Both the position numbers and the translations under genes were made by a program. A DNA stretch of 64,000 bases from Alienimonas californiensis. Its GTDB lineage: Bacteria; Planctomycetota; Planctomycetia; Planctomycetales; Planctomycetaceae. The notes beneath the pieces were generated by a model, which did no database searches, was not told where the DNA came from, and was given only the letters and a program-made list of their open reading frames with translations. Of the stretch, positions 1 through 8,471 are shown piece by piece (positions within the stretch are counted from its first letter, which is position 1; every line of letters begins with the position of its first letter). The stretch lies in the NCBI RefSeq assembly GCF_007743815.1, contig NZ_CP036265.1, positions 2,162,323 to 2,226,322 on the forward strand. Reading direction: 5' to 3'.

Positions 1-1598
1 CGGGCGCAGCCGTTCGGGCAGCCGGTCATATGGATGCTGATCCGCTCGCCGCTCAGGCCGTACTGGGCGACGCGGGTCTCCACGTCGTGGATCACTTGGC
101 CGATGACGCGTTCGCTTTCCGTCACCGCCAGCCCGCAGGTCGGCAGGGCGACGCAGGCCATGCTGTTGCGGCGCATCAGGCTCAGTTCCTCCGCCGGTTG
201 GCACTTGTGCTTGCGGAGGATCGCGGCGACGGCCGGCTTCTCGTCCTCACGGAACCCGCACAGCACGACGCCCACCAGCGGGGTGATCCGCACGTCGCTG
301 CCGTAGGTCGTCAGCAGTTCCCGCAGGCACGACTTCCACTGTCCGCCGCCGTGGGGGTCGTCGGCTTCGAAGTCAGCGATGCGGCCGTCGGGCACCGGCA
401 GGCCGAGGTACCACAGCGTCGAACCGTCCTCGGCGACGCCCTGCTTCCGCCAGCCGAGGTGGTCGTCCACGTCGGTCACGTCGGCGGCGTGGGGCGGCTT
501 CAACTTGCGGCCGAGGTCCTCCTCGACCCGTTCGCGGAACCAGTCCAGGCCGCGGTCGTGCACCAGGTACTTCAGACGGGCCCGTTTGCGGTTCTGCCGC
601 TCGCCGTGGTCCCGCTGTACGCGGACGACCGCCGCCGTGACCGCGAGCAGGGCGTCCGGCTCGACGAACCCCAGCCGGTCGCCCAGGCGGGGGAAGGTGT
701 CCTTCTTCGCCGGCGTCATGCCCATCCCGCCGCCGACCAGCACGTTGTACCCGGCGAGTTTGTCCGGGTCGTTTTCGTCGCGGACGGCGATGAAGCCGAG
801 GTCCTGACTGTAAACGTCGACGCAGTTGTCCTCCGGCAGGGCGAAGCCGACCTTGAACTTCCGCGGCAGATAGACCGTGCCGTACAGCGGTTCGACCGCA
901 TCGTTCCCCGGATCCCGGTCGGCGCCGGGGACGTCCGGCAGGTCGTTCATCGGGTGGTGGGCGGTGACGTCGATCTTCTCCGCCTCCGGGTCGTCGGCGT
1001 CGCGCAGCCAGACGTTGTAATAGCTGTTCGTGCGCGGCCGGAGCAGCTTGGCGACGCTCTCGGCGTCCCGCTGCATCGCGTGGCGGACCGGGTCGTCGGT
1101 CGGCTCCGGGCAGCACATCGTGTTGCGGCCCACGTCGCCGCAGGCGGCGAAGGTGGACAGCTTGATGCGGTTGATCTCCGCGATCGTCGCTTTGATGTTC
1201 GACTTGAGCACCCCGTGGACCTGCAGGCCCTGCCGGCTGGTCGCCCGCACGGTGCCGTTGCCGTGCGTTTCGGACAGGTCGATCTCCGCGAGCAACTGCT
1301 CCGCGGTCAGCCGGCCGCCGGGCACGCCGGTGCGGACCATCATCATGTACCAGCGGCCGTCCTCGGCGTTGGCGATCGCCTTGTCCTTGCGGACGTCCCG
1401 GTCGTCCTGCTGGTAGGACCCGTGGTGCTTGAGCAGTTGGGTCGCGTCGGCGCTGAACTTGGCGCTGTCGTTCGCCAGTTCCTCCGCCAGCGTCCCCGCG
1501 AGGTGATCGCTGCCGCGTTTGAGGTGCTCCAGCTCGCTCACCGCCGGACCGGCGTCGGACTGTTCGCCCTGGTGTTGCTGGGGGGTGTCGTCGGCCAT
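1..1598 (-). CDS. sir: Ferredoxin-type sulfite reductase hemoprotein (3' end cut by window edge)
   Basis: Siroheme and 4Fe-4S sulfite reductase, reducing sulfite to sulfide in assimilation. The reading frame is open from an ATG at 1598 to the window edge, 532 codons without a stop. Near residue 60 it carries HGSYQQDDRDVR, the hallmark of CysI/Sir-type enzymes. The cluster and siroheme ligand cysteines are at about residues 482 and 488 (C-x5-C) and 527 and 531 (CPNGC, C-x3-C). Family members run to roughly 570-640 residues, so the last part is missing. A related nitrite reductase (NirA) is possible, but the N-terminal motif favours sulfite. A perfect 32-bp palindrome sits 12 bases upstream of the start codon. 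The gene is divergent from folD. Confidence 0.88.
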   Translation of the reverse strand, partial: MADDTPQQHQGEQSDAGPAVSELEHLKRGSDHLAGTLAEELANDSAKFSADATQLLKHHGSYQQDDRDVRKDKAIANAEDGRWYMMMVRTGVPGGRLTAEQLLAEIDLSETHGNGTVRATSRQGLQVHGVLKSNIKATIAEINRIKLSTFAACGDVGRNTMCCPEPTDDPVRHAMQRDAESVAKLLRPRTNSYYNVWLRDADDPEAEKIDVTAHHPMNDLPDVPGADRDPGNDAVEPLYGTVYLPRKFKVGFALPEDNCVDVYSQDLGFIAVRDENDPDKLAGYNVLVGGGMGMTPAKKDTFPRLGDRLGFVEPDALLAVTAAVVRVQRDHGERQNRKRARLKYLVHDRGLDWFRERVEEDLGRKLKPPHAADVTDVDDHLGWRKQGVAEDGSTLWYLGLPVPDGRIADFEADDPHGGGQWKSCLRELLTTYGSDVRITPLVGVVLCGFREDEKPAVAAILRKHKCQPAEELSLMRRNSMACVALPTCGLAVTESERVIGQVIHDVETRVAQYGLSGERISIHMTGCPNGCA

Positions 1599-1610
1599 GA
1601 TCGTTCGTCG

Positions 1611-1642
1611 TAACGCACCGGCCCGGCCGGGCCGGTGCGTTA
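1611..1642. repeat. TAACGC-type 32-bp perfect palindrome, copy 1
   Basis: Left arm TAACGCACCGGCCCGG pairs perfectly with the right arm, with no loop. It lies between the divergent sir and folD genes, 12 bases upstream of the sir ATG. It belongs to a five-copy family in this window (other copies near 20589, 33141, 61698 and 62912). Its inner bases differ from the other copies, but both arms changed together. Confidence 0.85.
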
Positions 1643-1737
1643 CCAAGTTGGTTGGGGTGAGTTTTCCGGCCGTCATCGTAAGACTCCGGGCGTTCCCCGG
1701 ACACCCGGACCCACGCTCCCCGCGACAAGGCGCCCCG

Positions 1738-2619
1738 ATGCCCGCCCGCCTGATCGACGGCAAACAGACCGCCGCCGCCTACCGGGAGCGGGTGAAGGCC
1801 GACGTCGCCGCGTTCACCCAGAAAACCGGCGTCACGCCGCACCTCGCCGCGGTGGTCGTCGGCGAGAACCCGGCCAGCGCGGTCTACGTCCGCAACAAGC
1901 AGCGGGCCTGCGAGCAGGCCGGCATCGGCTCCAGCCTGCACGCCCTGCCGGAGTCCGCCTCGCAGGCCGACCTGCTCGCCCTCGTGCAGGACCTGAACGC
2001 CGACCCGGCGGTGCACGGCATCCTCGTCCAACTCCCCCTGCCGGGGCAGATCGACGAGCGGGCCGTACTGGACGCCGTCGCCCCGCTGAAGGACGTGGAC
2101 TGCTTCCACCCGGAGAACGTGGGCCTGCTGTCGCAGGGCCGCCCGCGGTTCGCCCCCTGCACGCCGGCGGGGGTGATGGAACTGCTGGCCGCCGCCGAGG
2201 TCCCCACCGCCAGCGCCCGGGCCGTGGTGCTGGGCCGCAGTGAGATCGTCGGCAAACCGATGGCGATGCTGCTGCTGGCCCGCGGGGCGGACGCCACCGT
2301 GACCGTCTGCCACAGCCGCACGGCGGACCTCGCCGCCGTCTGCCGGGAGGCGGACGTCCTCATCGCCGCCATCGGCCGGGCGAAGTTCCTCACCGCCGAC
2401 ATGGTCAAACCCGGCGCCGCGGTGATCGACGTGGGCATCAACCGCCTGCCGGACTCCGAAGGCGGCGGGTTGGCCGGCGACGTGGATTACGACGCGGTGA
2501 ACGAGGTCGCCGGCGCCCTCACCCCCGTGCCGGGCGGCGTCGGCCCGATGACGGTCGCCGTGCTGCTCCGCAACACGCTGACGGCCGCGGAGCTGCAAAC
2601 CGCAGGCGAACCGGGGTGA
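1738..2619 (+). CDS. folD: Bifunctional methylenetetrahydrofolate dehydrogenase/cyclohydrolase FolD
   Basis: Cytosolic one-carbon enzyme that interconverts 5,10-methylene-THF, 5,10-methenyl-THF and 10-formyl-THF with NADP. The product is 293 residues, normal for FolD. The catalytic Tyr and Lys lie in SAVYVRNKQRAC (about residues 46-57), followed by GILVQLPLP (about 97-105), PCTPAGVMELL, the dinucleotide-binding VVLGRSEIVGKPMAMLL and the C-terminal TPVPGGVGPMTVA. The ATG at 1738 starts the conserved ARLIDGK segment. An upstream in-frame extension exists but runs through the intergenic palindrome, so it was not used. The gene is followed by a repeat-filled spacer and dprA. Confidence 0.96.
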   Translation: MPARLIDGKQTAAAYRERVKADVAAFTQKTGVTPHLAAVVVGENPASAVYVRNKQRACEQAGIGSSLHALPESASQADLLALVQDLNADPAVHGILVQLPLPGQIDERAVLDAVAPLKDVDCFHPENVGLLSQGRPRFAPCTPAGVMELLAAAEVPTASARAVVLGRSEIVGKPMAMLLLARGADATVTVCHSRTADLAAVCREADVLIAAIGRAKFLTADMVKPGAAVIDVGINRLPDSEGGGLAGDVDYDAVNEVAGALTPVPGGVGPMTVAVLLRNTLTAAELQTAGEPG

Positions 2620-2650
2620 CGGACGAGCCCTGCTTCGCGTCGCCCTTTTT

Positions 2651-2694
2651 CCCCTCGCCCCCTTTTGGGGGAGAGGGGCCGGGGGTGAGGGGGC
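2651..2694. repeat. CCCCTCACCCCC-type dispersed repeat, copy a
   Basis: Reads CCCCTCGCCCCCTTTTGGGG and then the GAGAGGGGCCGGGGGTGAGG module. It sits just after the folD stop and faces copy b in inverted orientation, with CACGGTTC and GAACCGTG pairing between them. One of about eleven copies in the window. Confidence 0.8.
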
Positions 2695-2784
2695 AGCGGC
2701 GCCCGGCCGCCCCTTCACGGTTCGATCGCTCGCCTCCCTGTTCGTCCCGTCTCCGCCGGAGGACGGCCGCGGTTGAACCGTGCG

Positions 2785-2826
2785 TCACCCTCACCCCCGG
2801 CCCCTCTCCCTCGAGGGAGAGGGGAG
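2785..2826. repeat. CCCCTCACCCCC-type dispersed repeat, copy b, with donated RBS
   Basis: Inverted relative to copy a. It ends in a CTCCC TCGA GGGAG hairpin whose purine-rich right arm, GGGAGAGGGG, stops 5 bases before the dprA ATG. The repeat therefore appears to supply the ribosome binding site of dprA. Confidence 0.75.
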
Positions 2827-2830
2827 CGAA

Positions 2831-3997
2831 ATGAGCGACGCGACCCCCGAACTCCGCGCCGCCGTCCGGCTGAACCTCACGCCCGGCGTCGGCCCCCGCA
2901 CCGCGGAGGTGTTGTGCGGCACGTTCGGCTCCCCCGCCGCCGTCTTCGCCGCCCCCGAGGCCGACCTGCGGCGCATCTCTGGCATCGGGGCGAAGGTAAT
3001 CGGGGCGCTGCGGCAGACGACCGAGCAAGCGGCCGACGAGGAACTCCGCCGGGCCGCCGACGCCGGGGTGACGGTGCTCCACCTCGGCGACCCCCGCTAC
3101 CCGCCGCTGCTGGCGGAGATCCCCACCGCCCCCCGGGTGCTGTACGTCCGCGGCACGCTGACGCCGGAGGACGCCGCCGCGATCGCGATGGTCGGCTCCC
3201 GCCGGTGTTCCACCTACGGCACCCGCACGGCCGGGTCGCTCGCCCGGTCGCTGGCCCGGGCCGGGCTGACGGTCGTCAGCGGGATGGCCTTGGGCATCGA
3301 CGGCGCCGCCCACCGCGGCGCCCTGGAGGCCGGCGGCCGGACGTTGGCGGTCACCGCGACCGGCATGAACACGGTTTACCCGCCCCAGCACCGCGGGTTG
3401 GCCGAGGACATCGCCGCCAGGGGGGCGATCGTCACGGAGTTCCCCATGGGCCAGGCGCCGACCCGCGGCCTGTTCCCCCAGCGGAACCGCGTCATCGCCG
3501 GGCTGTCGCTGGGCGTGATTCTGGTCGAAGCCGGCCGCAAAAGCGGGGCGCTGCACACGATCCGACACGCCGTCGAGCAGAACCGCGAGGTGTTCGTCGT
3601 GCCCGGGCGGCTCGACGACGGCTGCGACGGGGGCTTGGACGCCCTCCGCGACGGCGCCACGCTGATCCGCGACGCCGACGACGTGCTCGCCGACCTCGGC
3701 GGCGAGTGGAAACGCCCGCAGACGGTGCCGCAACTCCGTTTGACTCTCGATTCGGGAGACAAACGGGAGTCCGGCGGGAGCCCTTCGCCCGCGAAAGAGT
3801 CGCCGCGGAGTCTGACGGACGTCGAGGCGGCGGTGTTCGCCGCGGTGCCGGCGGGCGAGACGGTGAGCGTCGACGTGGTGATGGAGTCCGACGCCGCCGA
3901 GCGGTTCGGCCCCGGTCGGGCGCTGGCGGCGCTGACCACGCTGGAGATGAAGCGCGTCCTCCGCCGCCTGCCGGGCAACCGCCTGGAGCGGGCCTGA
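2831..3997 (+). CDS. dprA: DNA-processing protein DprA (DNA uptake, RecA loader)
   Basis: DprA/Smf protein, which in naturally transformable bacteria binds incoming single-stranded DNA and loads RecA. The product is 388 residues. A helix-hairpin-helix-like N-terminus (about 15-60, with GVGPRTAEVL and ISGIGAKVI) precedes the Rossmann-like core: MVGSRRCSTYG (about 120-130), SGMALGIDGAAHRGAL, ATGMNTVYP and FPQRNRVIAGLS. The C-terminal 60 residues (from DVEAAVFAAV) look like the usual winged-helix domain. The ATG at 2831 is preceded by a purine-rich stretch from the dispersed repeat. No other competence gene is visible here, so a role in transformation is inferred from the family only. Confidence 0.93.
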   Translation: MSDATPELRAAVRLNLTPGVGPRTAEVLCGTFGSPAAVFAAPEADLRRISGIGAKVIGALRQTTEQAADEELRRAADAGVTVLHLGDPRYPPLLAEIPTAPRVLYVRGTLTPEDAAAIAMVGSRRCSTYGTRTAGSLARSLARAGLTVVSGMALGIDGAAHRGALEAGGRTLAVTATGMNTVYPPQHRGLAEDIAARGAIVTEFPMGQAPTRGLFPQRNRVIAGLSLGVILVEAGRKSGALHTIRHAVEQNREVFVVPGRLDDGCDGGLDALRDGATLIRDADDVLADLGGEWKRPQTVPQLRLTLDSGDKRESGGSPSPAKESPRSLTDVEAAVFAAVPAGETVSVDVVMESDAAERFGPGRALAALTTLEMKRVLRRLPGNRLERA

Positions 3998-4032
3998 CGG
4001 CTGCGGGTTTGAACGAGTCGAGCGGAGACGGT

Positions 4033-4056
4033 CCGGGGGAACCGCCATTCCCCCGG
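4033..4056. terminator. Hairpin downstream of dprA
   Basis: CCGGGGGAA (4033-4041) pairs perfectly with TTCCCCCGG (4048-4056) across a 6-base loop, 36 bases after the dprA stop. There is no T tract, so it may slow polymerase or stabilise the 3' end rather than act as a classic intrinsic terminator. Confidence 0.45.
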
Positions 4057-4110
4057 TCGGTCGGTTGGAACTAAGGAAGCGGTTCCGTCGTCTCCCCCGG
4101 GACCTGTTCG

Positions 4111-5772
4111 ATGCACTGGCCGCCCGCCGATCGCCCCGCCGACTCGCACGCCGATCCGACCGACGCCGTCGGGGAGCCCGCCGGGTACGACGGCGGCCTG
4201 CCTGACGAAGACGCGGCGAGCTCGGGGTACGAGTCGTCGCCGACGTTCGCCGCGTACGACGCCGCCGGCGACAGCCCGTGGGCGAACCGGATCGTCTGGT
4301 CCGCCGCCGCCGCCGCCGCGGTCTGCGGCGGAGTCTGGTTCACGGGGATCTGGGAGGTTCGCCTGGACGAGCCGCCCGCCGGCGCCCTCGCGGAGCAACC
4401 CGCCGCCGCCGTGGGCGGCGCCGGCGAGTTGTGGGTGGAGAACGACTGGCCCGAGAACGAGGCCCCCGGGGCCGAGGCGGATCTGGCGGCGCTGTGGGGC
4501 GAGGAGCCCGAGCCGCACGCCGAGGGGCACGATCACGAACACGCCGCGGCTTTCGCCCTGATGGCGGAGGCCCCGGCGGCGCAGGGGGCGAACGGGGCGG
4601 CTCTGGACGACGTGAGCCTGACGCCGCCGCAAACCGCCCCCGCTCCGGAGCCGGCCGATCCGCTGGTGTCGGCGAACGATCTGTGGAGCGACCCGGCGCC
4701 GTCCGCCGCTCCCACGATGCCGGAGCCGCACCGCAACGCCGACGAGCCCGCCGGCGGCCTGTACGCCTCGAGCGTCCGGCCGACGCCCGTCGCCCCGGGC
4801 CAGCCGGTGCGGTCCGCCGCGCTGGAGGCGACCCCGACCGCCTCGACGGCGAAGCAGCCGTCGACGAAGCCGACCAGCCAGCCGGCCGCCGACCCGTTCG
4901 GCGGCGACCCCGTCGCCCCGGGGACCGAGCCGACGATCCCGACCTCCGCCCTCCCCTCGGCGCCCGGCTCGGCGACGCCCGGCCCGGCGGCCACGGCGAT
5001 GGACGATCCGTTCGCCGGCATCGTCACGCCGGCGTCCGCCTCGGCGACGACGTCCCCCAAGGTGACGACGGCCGACGCCGCCGACGCCGCCCCCGAACCC
5101 GGCGCCGCTCCCGGATCGCCCGCCGACCCGGCCGACGGGCAGGTCGTCGACGCGGAATATTTGGCCGCGATCGACGCCGCGGTCGCCGCCGGCGAGGTGT
5201 TGCAGGCGCACACGGAACTGTCCCGGCTGTGGTGGGACGCCCCGGCGGACCGCTCCGCGGTCCGCAGCCGGCTGGACGGCACCGCCCGGCAGATTTATTT
5301 CGACGCCTCCTCCCACTTCATGACGCCCCGCACCGTCGCGGCCGGCGAAACCCTGGCGGACATCGCCGCAGACCTGTCCGTGCCGGAGATGTACCTGGCC
5401 CGGGTCAACCGTGTGGCGCCGGCGGCGGTGCAGGCGGGGGACGAGCTGAAGGTGATCCGCGGTCCGTTCGGGGCGGCGCTGGACCTGTCCGGCGCCGGCG
5501 CCGGCACGCTGACGATGCACGCCCACGGCTACTACGTCCGGGCCTTTTCCGCCCAGGCGACCGACGTGGAGCCGGGCGACTACACCGTCGGCGCCAAGGT
5601 CCGCAACGTCCGCGGCGTGCGGATCCTGCTGACCGGCCCGGACGGCCAGATGGTGGTCCTGATGAGCGGCCCGGCCCCCGCCGGCCGCCCCGCCGTCATC
5701 CTCGGACCCGCCGACGCCGATCAGGCGTTCGACCTGCTGGAGACGAACGGCGTCCTCAGCGTCCGGCCGTAA
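4111..5772 (+). CDS. Membrane-anchored LysM protein with degenerate L,D-transpeptidase-like tail
   Basis: Predicted inner-membrane protein of 553 residues. One membrane segment lies at about 57-78 (IVWSAAAAAAVCGGVWF), followed by a long acidic, Ala/Pro-rich linker (about 85-370) and a LysM domain (about 405-450, GETLADIAADLSVPEMYLAR). The last 100 residues start like the YkuD domain that follows LysM in related proteins (IRGPFGAALDLSG, then a strand-rich stretch). However, the HG and SxGC(I/V)R residues of active L,D-transpeptidases are absent. Near the end, PADADQAFDLL resembles the segment that normally follows the catalytic Cys. A role in binding or organising cell-wall material is inference. 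A 38-bp palindrome lies between this gene and the convergent DUF309 gene. Confidence 0.6.
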   Translation: MHWPPADRPADSHADPTDAVGEPAGYDGGLPDEDAASSGYESSPTFAAYDAAGDSPWANRIVWSAAAAAAVCGGVWFTGIWEVRLDEPPAGALAEQPAAAVGGAGELWVENDWPENEAPGAEADLAALWGEEPEPHAEGHDHEHAAAFALMAEAPAAQGANGAALDDVSLTPPQTAPAPEPADPLVSANDLWSDPAPSAAPTMPEPHRNADEPAGGLYASSVRPTPVAPGQPVRSAALEATPTASTAKQPSTKPTSQPAADPFGGDPVAPGTEPTIPTSALPSAPGSATPGPAATAMDDPFAGIVTPASASATTSPKVTTADAADAAPEPGAAPGSPADPADGQVVDAEYLAAIDAAVAAGEVLQAHTELSRLWWDAPADRSAVRSRLDGTARQIYFDASSHFMTPRTVAAGETLADIAADLSVPEMYLARVNRVAPAAVQAGDELKVIRGPFGAALDLSGAGAGTLTMHAHGYYVRAFSAQATDVEPGDYTVGAKVRNVRGVRILLTGPDGQMVVLMSGPAPAGRPAVILGPADADQAFDLLETNGVLSVRP

Positions 5773-5810
5773 GGCCGCGGCGACCCCGCATTGGCGTGCC
5801 CCTCACGCCG

Positions 5811-5848
5811 CGAGCCCAGGCCGGAGGCATGCCTCCGGCCTGGGCTCG
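5811..5848. repeat. 38-bp perfect palindrome between convergent genes
   Basis: CGAGCCCAGGCCGGAGGCA and its exact reverse complement are joined without a loop. It lies between the LysM gene stop (5772) and the DUF309 gene stop (5874), where it could work as a two-way transcript end. No T tract follows on either side. Confidence 0.75.
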
Positions 5849-5873
5849 TGACGTTTTGACGCCTCTCTCGGCC

Positions 5874-6434
5874 TCAGCCCAGCGGGGGCGATTCGGGGGT
5901 GAGGACGAACGGGAAGACCCGCAGCGGCTCGCCGACGGGCAGTTCCCGCTTGTAGGAGAGCTGGGCGGCCCGGTCCGCGGCGAACTGGAGGGTGGTCAGT
6001 TCCAGGCCGCAGTAGTGCTCCTCGCCGCACTCGGCGGCGACGTCGGCGAACACCTCGCCGGCGCTGGCCGCGTGGCGGCGGACGCCGTGGACGCTCTGTT
6101 CGCGGACCTTCAGCCCGGCGGCGGCCATCTTCACCAGGCCCTTGAGGAACCGGCCGACCAGCGACTCCGGGTTCGAGACCCGGGCCAGCCGCTCCCATTC
6201 GTCGTGGGCTTCCCAGTAGTAGCCGAAGTTGAAGTGATCCAGCGCCAGCAGGTAGGCGGGGCTCTCGTTCCAACGTTCGGCGATCAGCGGCTTGGGGGTC
6301 CGGCCCTTCTTGCCGTGGCTGTGCCCCTTGGGGTCCCGGAAGGGGTGCGGCAGCCCCTGCCCGCTGGTATACGTGTAGCCCGGCAGCTCGACGCTGGGGA
6401 GGAGGCGGGGGATCTCGGTCGCGGCGGTGCGCAT
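5874..6434 (-). CDS. DUF309 domain protein
   Basis: A 186-residue protein with the DUF309 signature [17 protein letters not shown] (about residues 60-76), in which a Glu, a His and aromatic residues are conserved. A helical stretch [19 protein letters not shown] follows. The molecular function of this family is not established. The ATG at 6434 was chosen because the further upstream frame is low-complexity Arg/Pro sequence. It is convergent with the LysM gene and divergent from the ExbB-like operon, with 289 bases between the two start regions in which no further gene is seen. Confidence 0.7.
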   Translation of the reverse strand: MRTAATEIPRLLPSVELPGYTYTSGQGLPHPFRDPKGHSHGKKGRTPKPLIAERWNESPAYLLALDHFNFGYYWEAHDEWERLARVSNPESLVGRFLKGLVKMAAAGLKVREQSVHGVRRHAASAGEVFADVAAECGEEHYCGLELTTLQFAADRAAQLSYKRELPVGEPLRVFPFVLTPESPPLG

Positions 6435-6723
6435 CGGGGGCGGGGTCCGGCAGACGGGAACGATAGGGCGGGCGTCGCGGCGGCGCGACCGCGGAAGGTT
6501 GCGGAGGCCAGGGCGCGAAAGGGGGGCGCCGGATTCCGACCCGGCGTCGAGCGGCGTCGCGGGGGCGAACGCCGGGCCGACAGAACGTTCCCCCGCTCCT
6601 CGGGGGCCGCCGCTGTCCCTCGGGGGTGAAGGATACGTGAACCGGGGGAGGTCGGGAACCTCCCGGGGCGGCCGACGTTGACCGGGGCGGTTCGACAGAG
6701 TAACGACGAACCCCGCGGTTTCA

Positions 6724-7545
6724 GTGCGCATTTCGCCCCCCGCCGGGGTGAATCCCACGAATCAATCTTCTCCTGCGGGTCCGGTTCCCCTTCCCGTCCG
6801 CTCGCTCCCCCGCCCCGCCGTCGTGACCGACCTGCTCGAACGGCTCTCGGAGCTTTCCACGACCGTGATCGCGGTCGCCTGCGGGGTGCACCTGTTCGTG
6901 TTCTGGTCGCTGGCGGTCTGGAGCGGGGGGAGCCTGCGGAAGCTCGCCGCCACCCTGGACGCCTTCACCCGCGGGCTGAAGCACCGCAGCGTGGTGGGCT
7001 CCACGAGAGCCCTGCCGGATCAGATCAGCGCCTTCCTGGCGGACGTGGGCGACGTGCTGGACGCCCCCGCCGGCGACCCCGCCGCCCAGGCGGACCGGGC
7101 GGCGCTGCGGGAGCGGATCGCCACGCTGGACGAATCCCGCGGCTACCTGCCGGGCCTGTCGTTCGAGGCCGCCGCCAACAGCGCCCGCACGATGGTCGAG
7201 GCCTACCCGCTGCTGGGCGTGCTGGGCACGATCCTGGCGATCGGGGCGTCGCTCCAGGGCGGAACCGACGGGGCGGAGGTCACCGTGGGGGCGATCGTCG
7301 GCCGGTTCGGCGAGGCGATCTGGAGCACGTTCGCCGGCCTGGCCGCCGCGATCCTGCTGATGTTCGTCGCCAGCCTGCTGGAAGCCCGCTTCACCCGCCT
7401 GATGGAACTCCGCAAAGACGTGCGGGCCGCCGTCGCCCGGGCCAAGCGGGAACTCGCCCTCTCCGCCACGCCCGCCGCCGGGTCGGCGGACGACGTCTCC
7501 GCCACCAACGGCGCCCGCCGCGCTCCGACCGGGGCTTCCGCATGA
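6724..7545 (+). CDS. MotA/TolQ/ExbB-type proton channel subunit
   Basis: Inner-membrane protein of 273 residues. The first membrane segment is at about 48-67, a cytoplasmic region follows, and the MotA/TolQ/ExbB core has two helices: [20 protein letters not shown] (about 160-179) and [21 protein letters not shown] (about 198-218). The core matches the proton-channel family, whose members use ion flow to drive a partner across the periplasm. The next gene supplies an ExbD-like helix, which supports this call. The start is uncertain: GTG at 6724 gives the longest form, and GTG at 6823 (VTDLLERL) is equally plausible. Its stop overlaps the next start by 4 bases (ATGA), which implies translational coupling. 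Confidence 0.75.
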   Translation: MRISPPAGVNPTNQSSPAGPVPLPVRSLPRPAVVTDLLERLSELSTTVIAVACGVHLFVFWSLAVWSGGSLRKLAATLDAFTRGLKHRSVVGSTRALPDQISAFLADVGDVLDAPAGDPAAQADRAALRERIATLDESRGYLPGLSFEAAANSARTMVEAYPLLGVLGTILAIGASLQGGTDGAEVTVGAIVGRFGEAIWSTFAGLAAAILLMFVASLLEARFTRLMELRKDVRAAVARAKRELALSATPAAGSADDVSATNGARRAPTGASA

Positions 7546-8471
7546 CGGGACTGCGGATGCGGTTTCAGCTCACGCCGCTGCTCGATCTGTTGTTGATCGT
7601 GGTATTCGCCCAGTTTCTGGAGGGCAAACAGGCGGACCAAGCCCGCGACGAGCGGGCCGAGGCACAGATCGAAGCGAAGCTGGAGGAGTTGGACGCGGAC
7701 CGCGTGGAGCTGACCGAACTGCGGGAGACGCTCAACGAGCGCAATGCCCGGCTGGAGGAGGAACGCAACCGGGCGGTGGAGCTGGCCCGCAGCGCCGTCC
7801 GCACGGCCCAGGACATGGAGGCCGCGACGAATCGCTCCGCGGACCTGCTGACCGAACTGCTGGACGTGCCGGAGGCGATCGCCAGCCAGCTCACCCCCGA
7901 GCCCCGCAGCGACGCGGAGCAGGACCTCGAATCGGCCCGGCAACGCATCGCCCAGTTGCGCGATCAAAAGGGTTTTGAAGTGCTGCGGTTCCTCGCGGGC
8001 TACGAGGAACTACTGAAGCGGGCCGAGATCTGGACGCTGCACGTCCGCGGCGGGGGGTTCGTGGCCCTGTCCACCGGCAGCAACGTGGAGTTGATCCGGC
8101 TGGAGGCCGACGGCCAGCGGGAGCGGGCGGAGGAGTTCGTCCGCAAGCTGTTCGCCGCCACCAAGATTCTCCCGCAGCCCAAGGGGCTGGTGGTGATTCT
8201 GGTGTCGTTCGATCGCACCGCCCGGGCGGGGGTGTACCAGCCGGTGCTGGACGGACTGGGCGAGGCGGTGCGGCGGTTGGAGGTCGATCAGGGCGGCCGC
8301 ACGCAGTACGAGTTCGCCGTGCTGGGCGCCGCCCCGGAGCCGGCCGCCACCCAGGGAACCCCCGACTCCGCCGCCGGCCCCGGCGACGCCGCCGAGCCCC
8401 CCGCGGAGGGTGGTACACTGAAGGAGCCGCCCGCCGCCCCGTCCGTCCCGAGTCAGGAACCGAACCCGTGA
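7542..8471 (+). CDS. ExbD/MotB-like membrane protein with long coiled coil
   Basis: A 309-residue protein. The N-terminal segment LTPLLDLLLIVVFAQFLEG (about 10-28) is a single membrane helix with an Asp at position 15, in the place of the proton-carrying Asp of ExbD, TolR and MotB. A charged coiled coil follows (about 30-125, rich in Glu, Arg and Leu), then a globular region (about 145-265) and a Pro/Ala-rich tail. It overlaps the ExbB-like gene and the following gene by 4 bases each. It is not a classic ExbD, because the long coiled coil and the globular part are extra. What it energises is unknown. Confidence 0.65.
   Translation: MTGLRMRFQLTPLLDLLLIVVFAQFLEGKQADQARDERAEAQIEAKLEELDADRVELTELRETLNERNARLEEERNRAVELARSAVRTAQDMEAATNRSADLLTELLDVPEAIASQLTPEPRSDAEQDLESARQRIAQLRDQKGFEVLRFLAGYEELLKRAEIWTLHVRGGGFVALSTGSNVELIRLEADGQRERAEEFVRKLFAATKILPQPKGLVVILVSFDRTARAGVYQPVLDGLGEAVRRLEVDQGGRTQYEFAVLGAAPEPAATQGTPDSAAGPGDAAEPPAEGGTLKEPPAAPSVPSQEPNP

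Noticed and set aside
6678..7541. Long upstream extension of the ExbD-like gene frame
   Set aside because: The extension overlaps the ExbB-like gene in another frame and is Arg/Pro/Gly-rich shadow sequence. The ATG overlapping the previous stop gives the family-like start.
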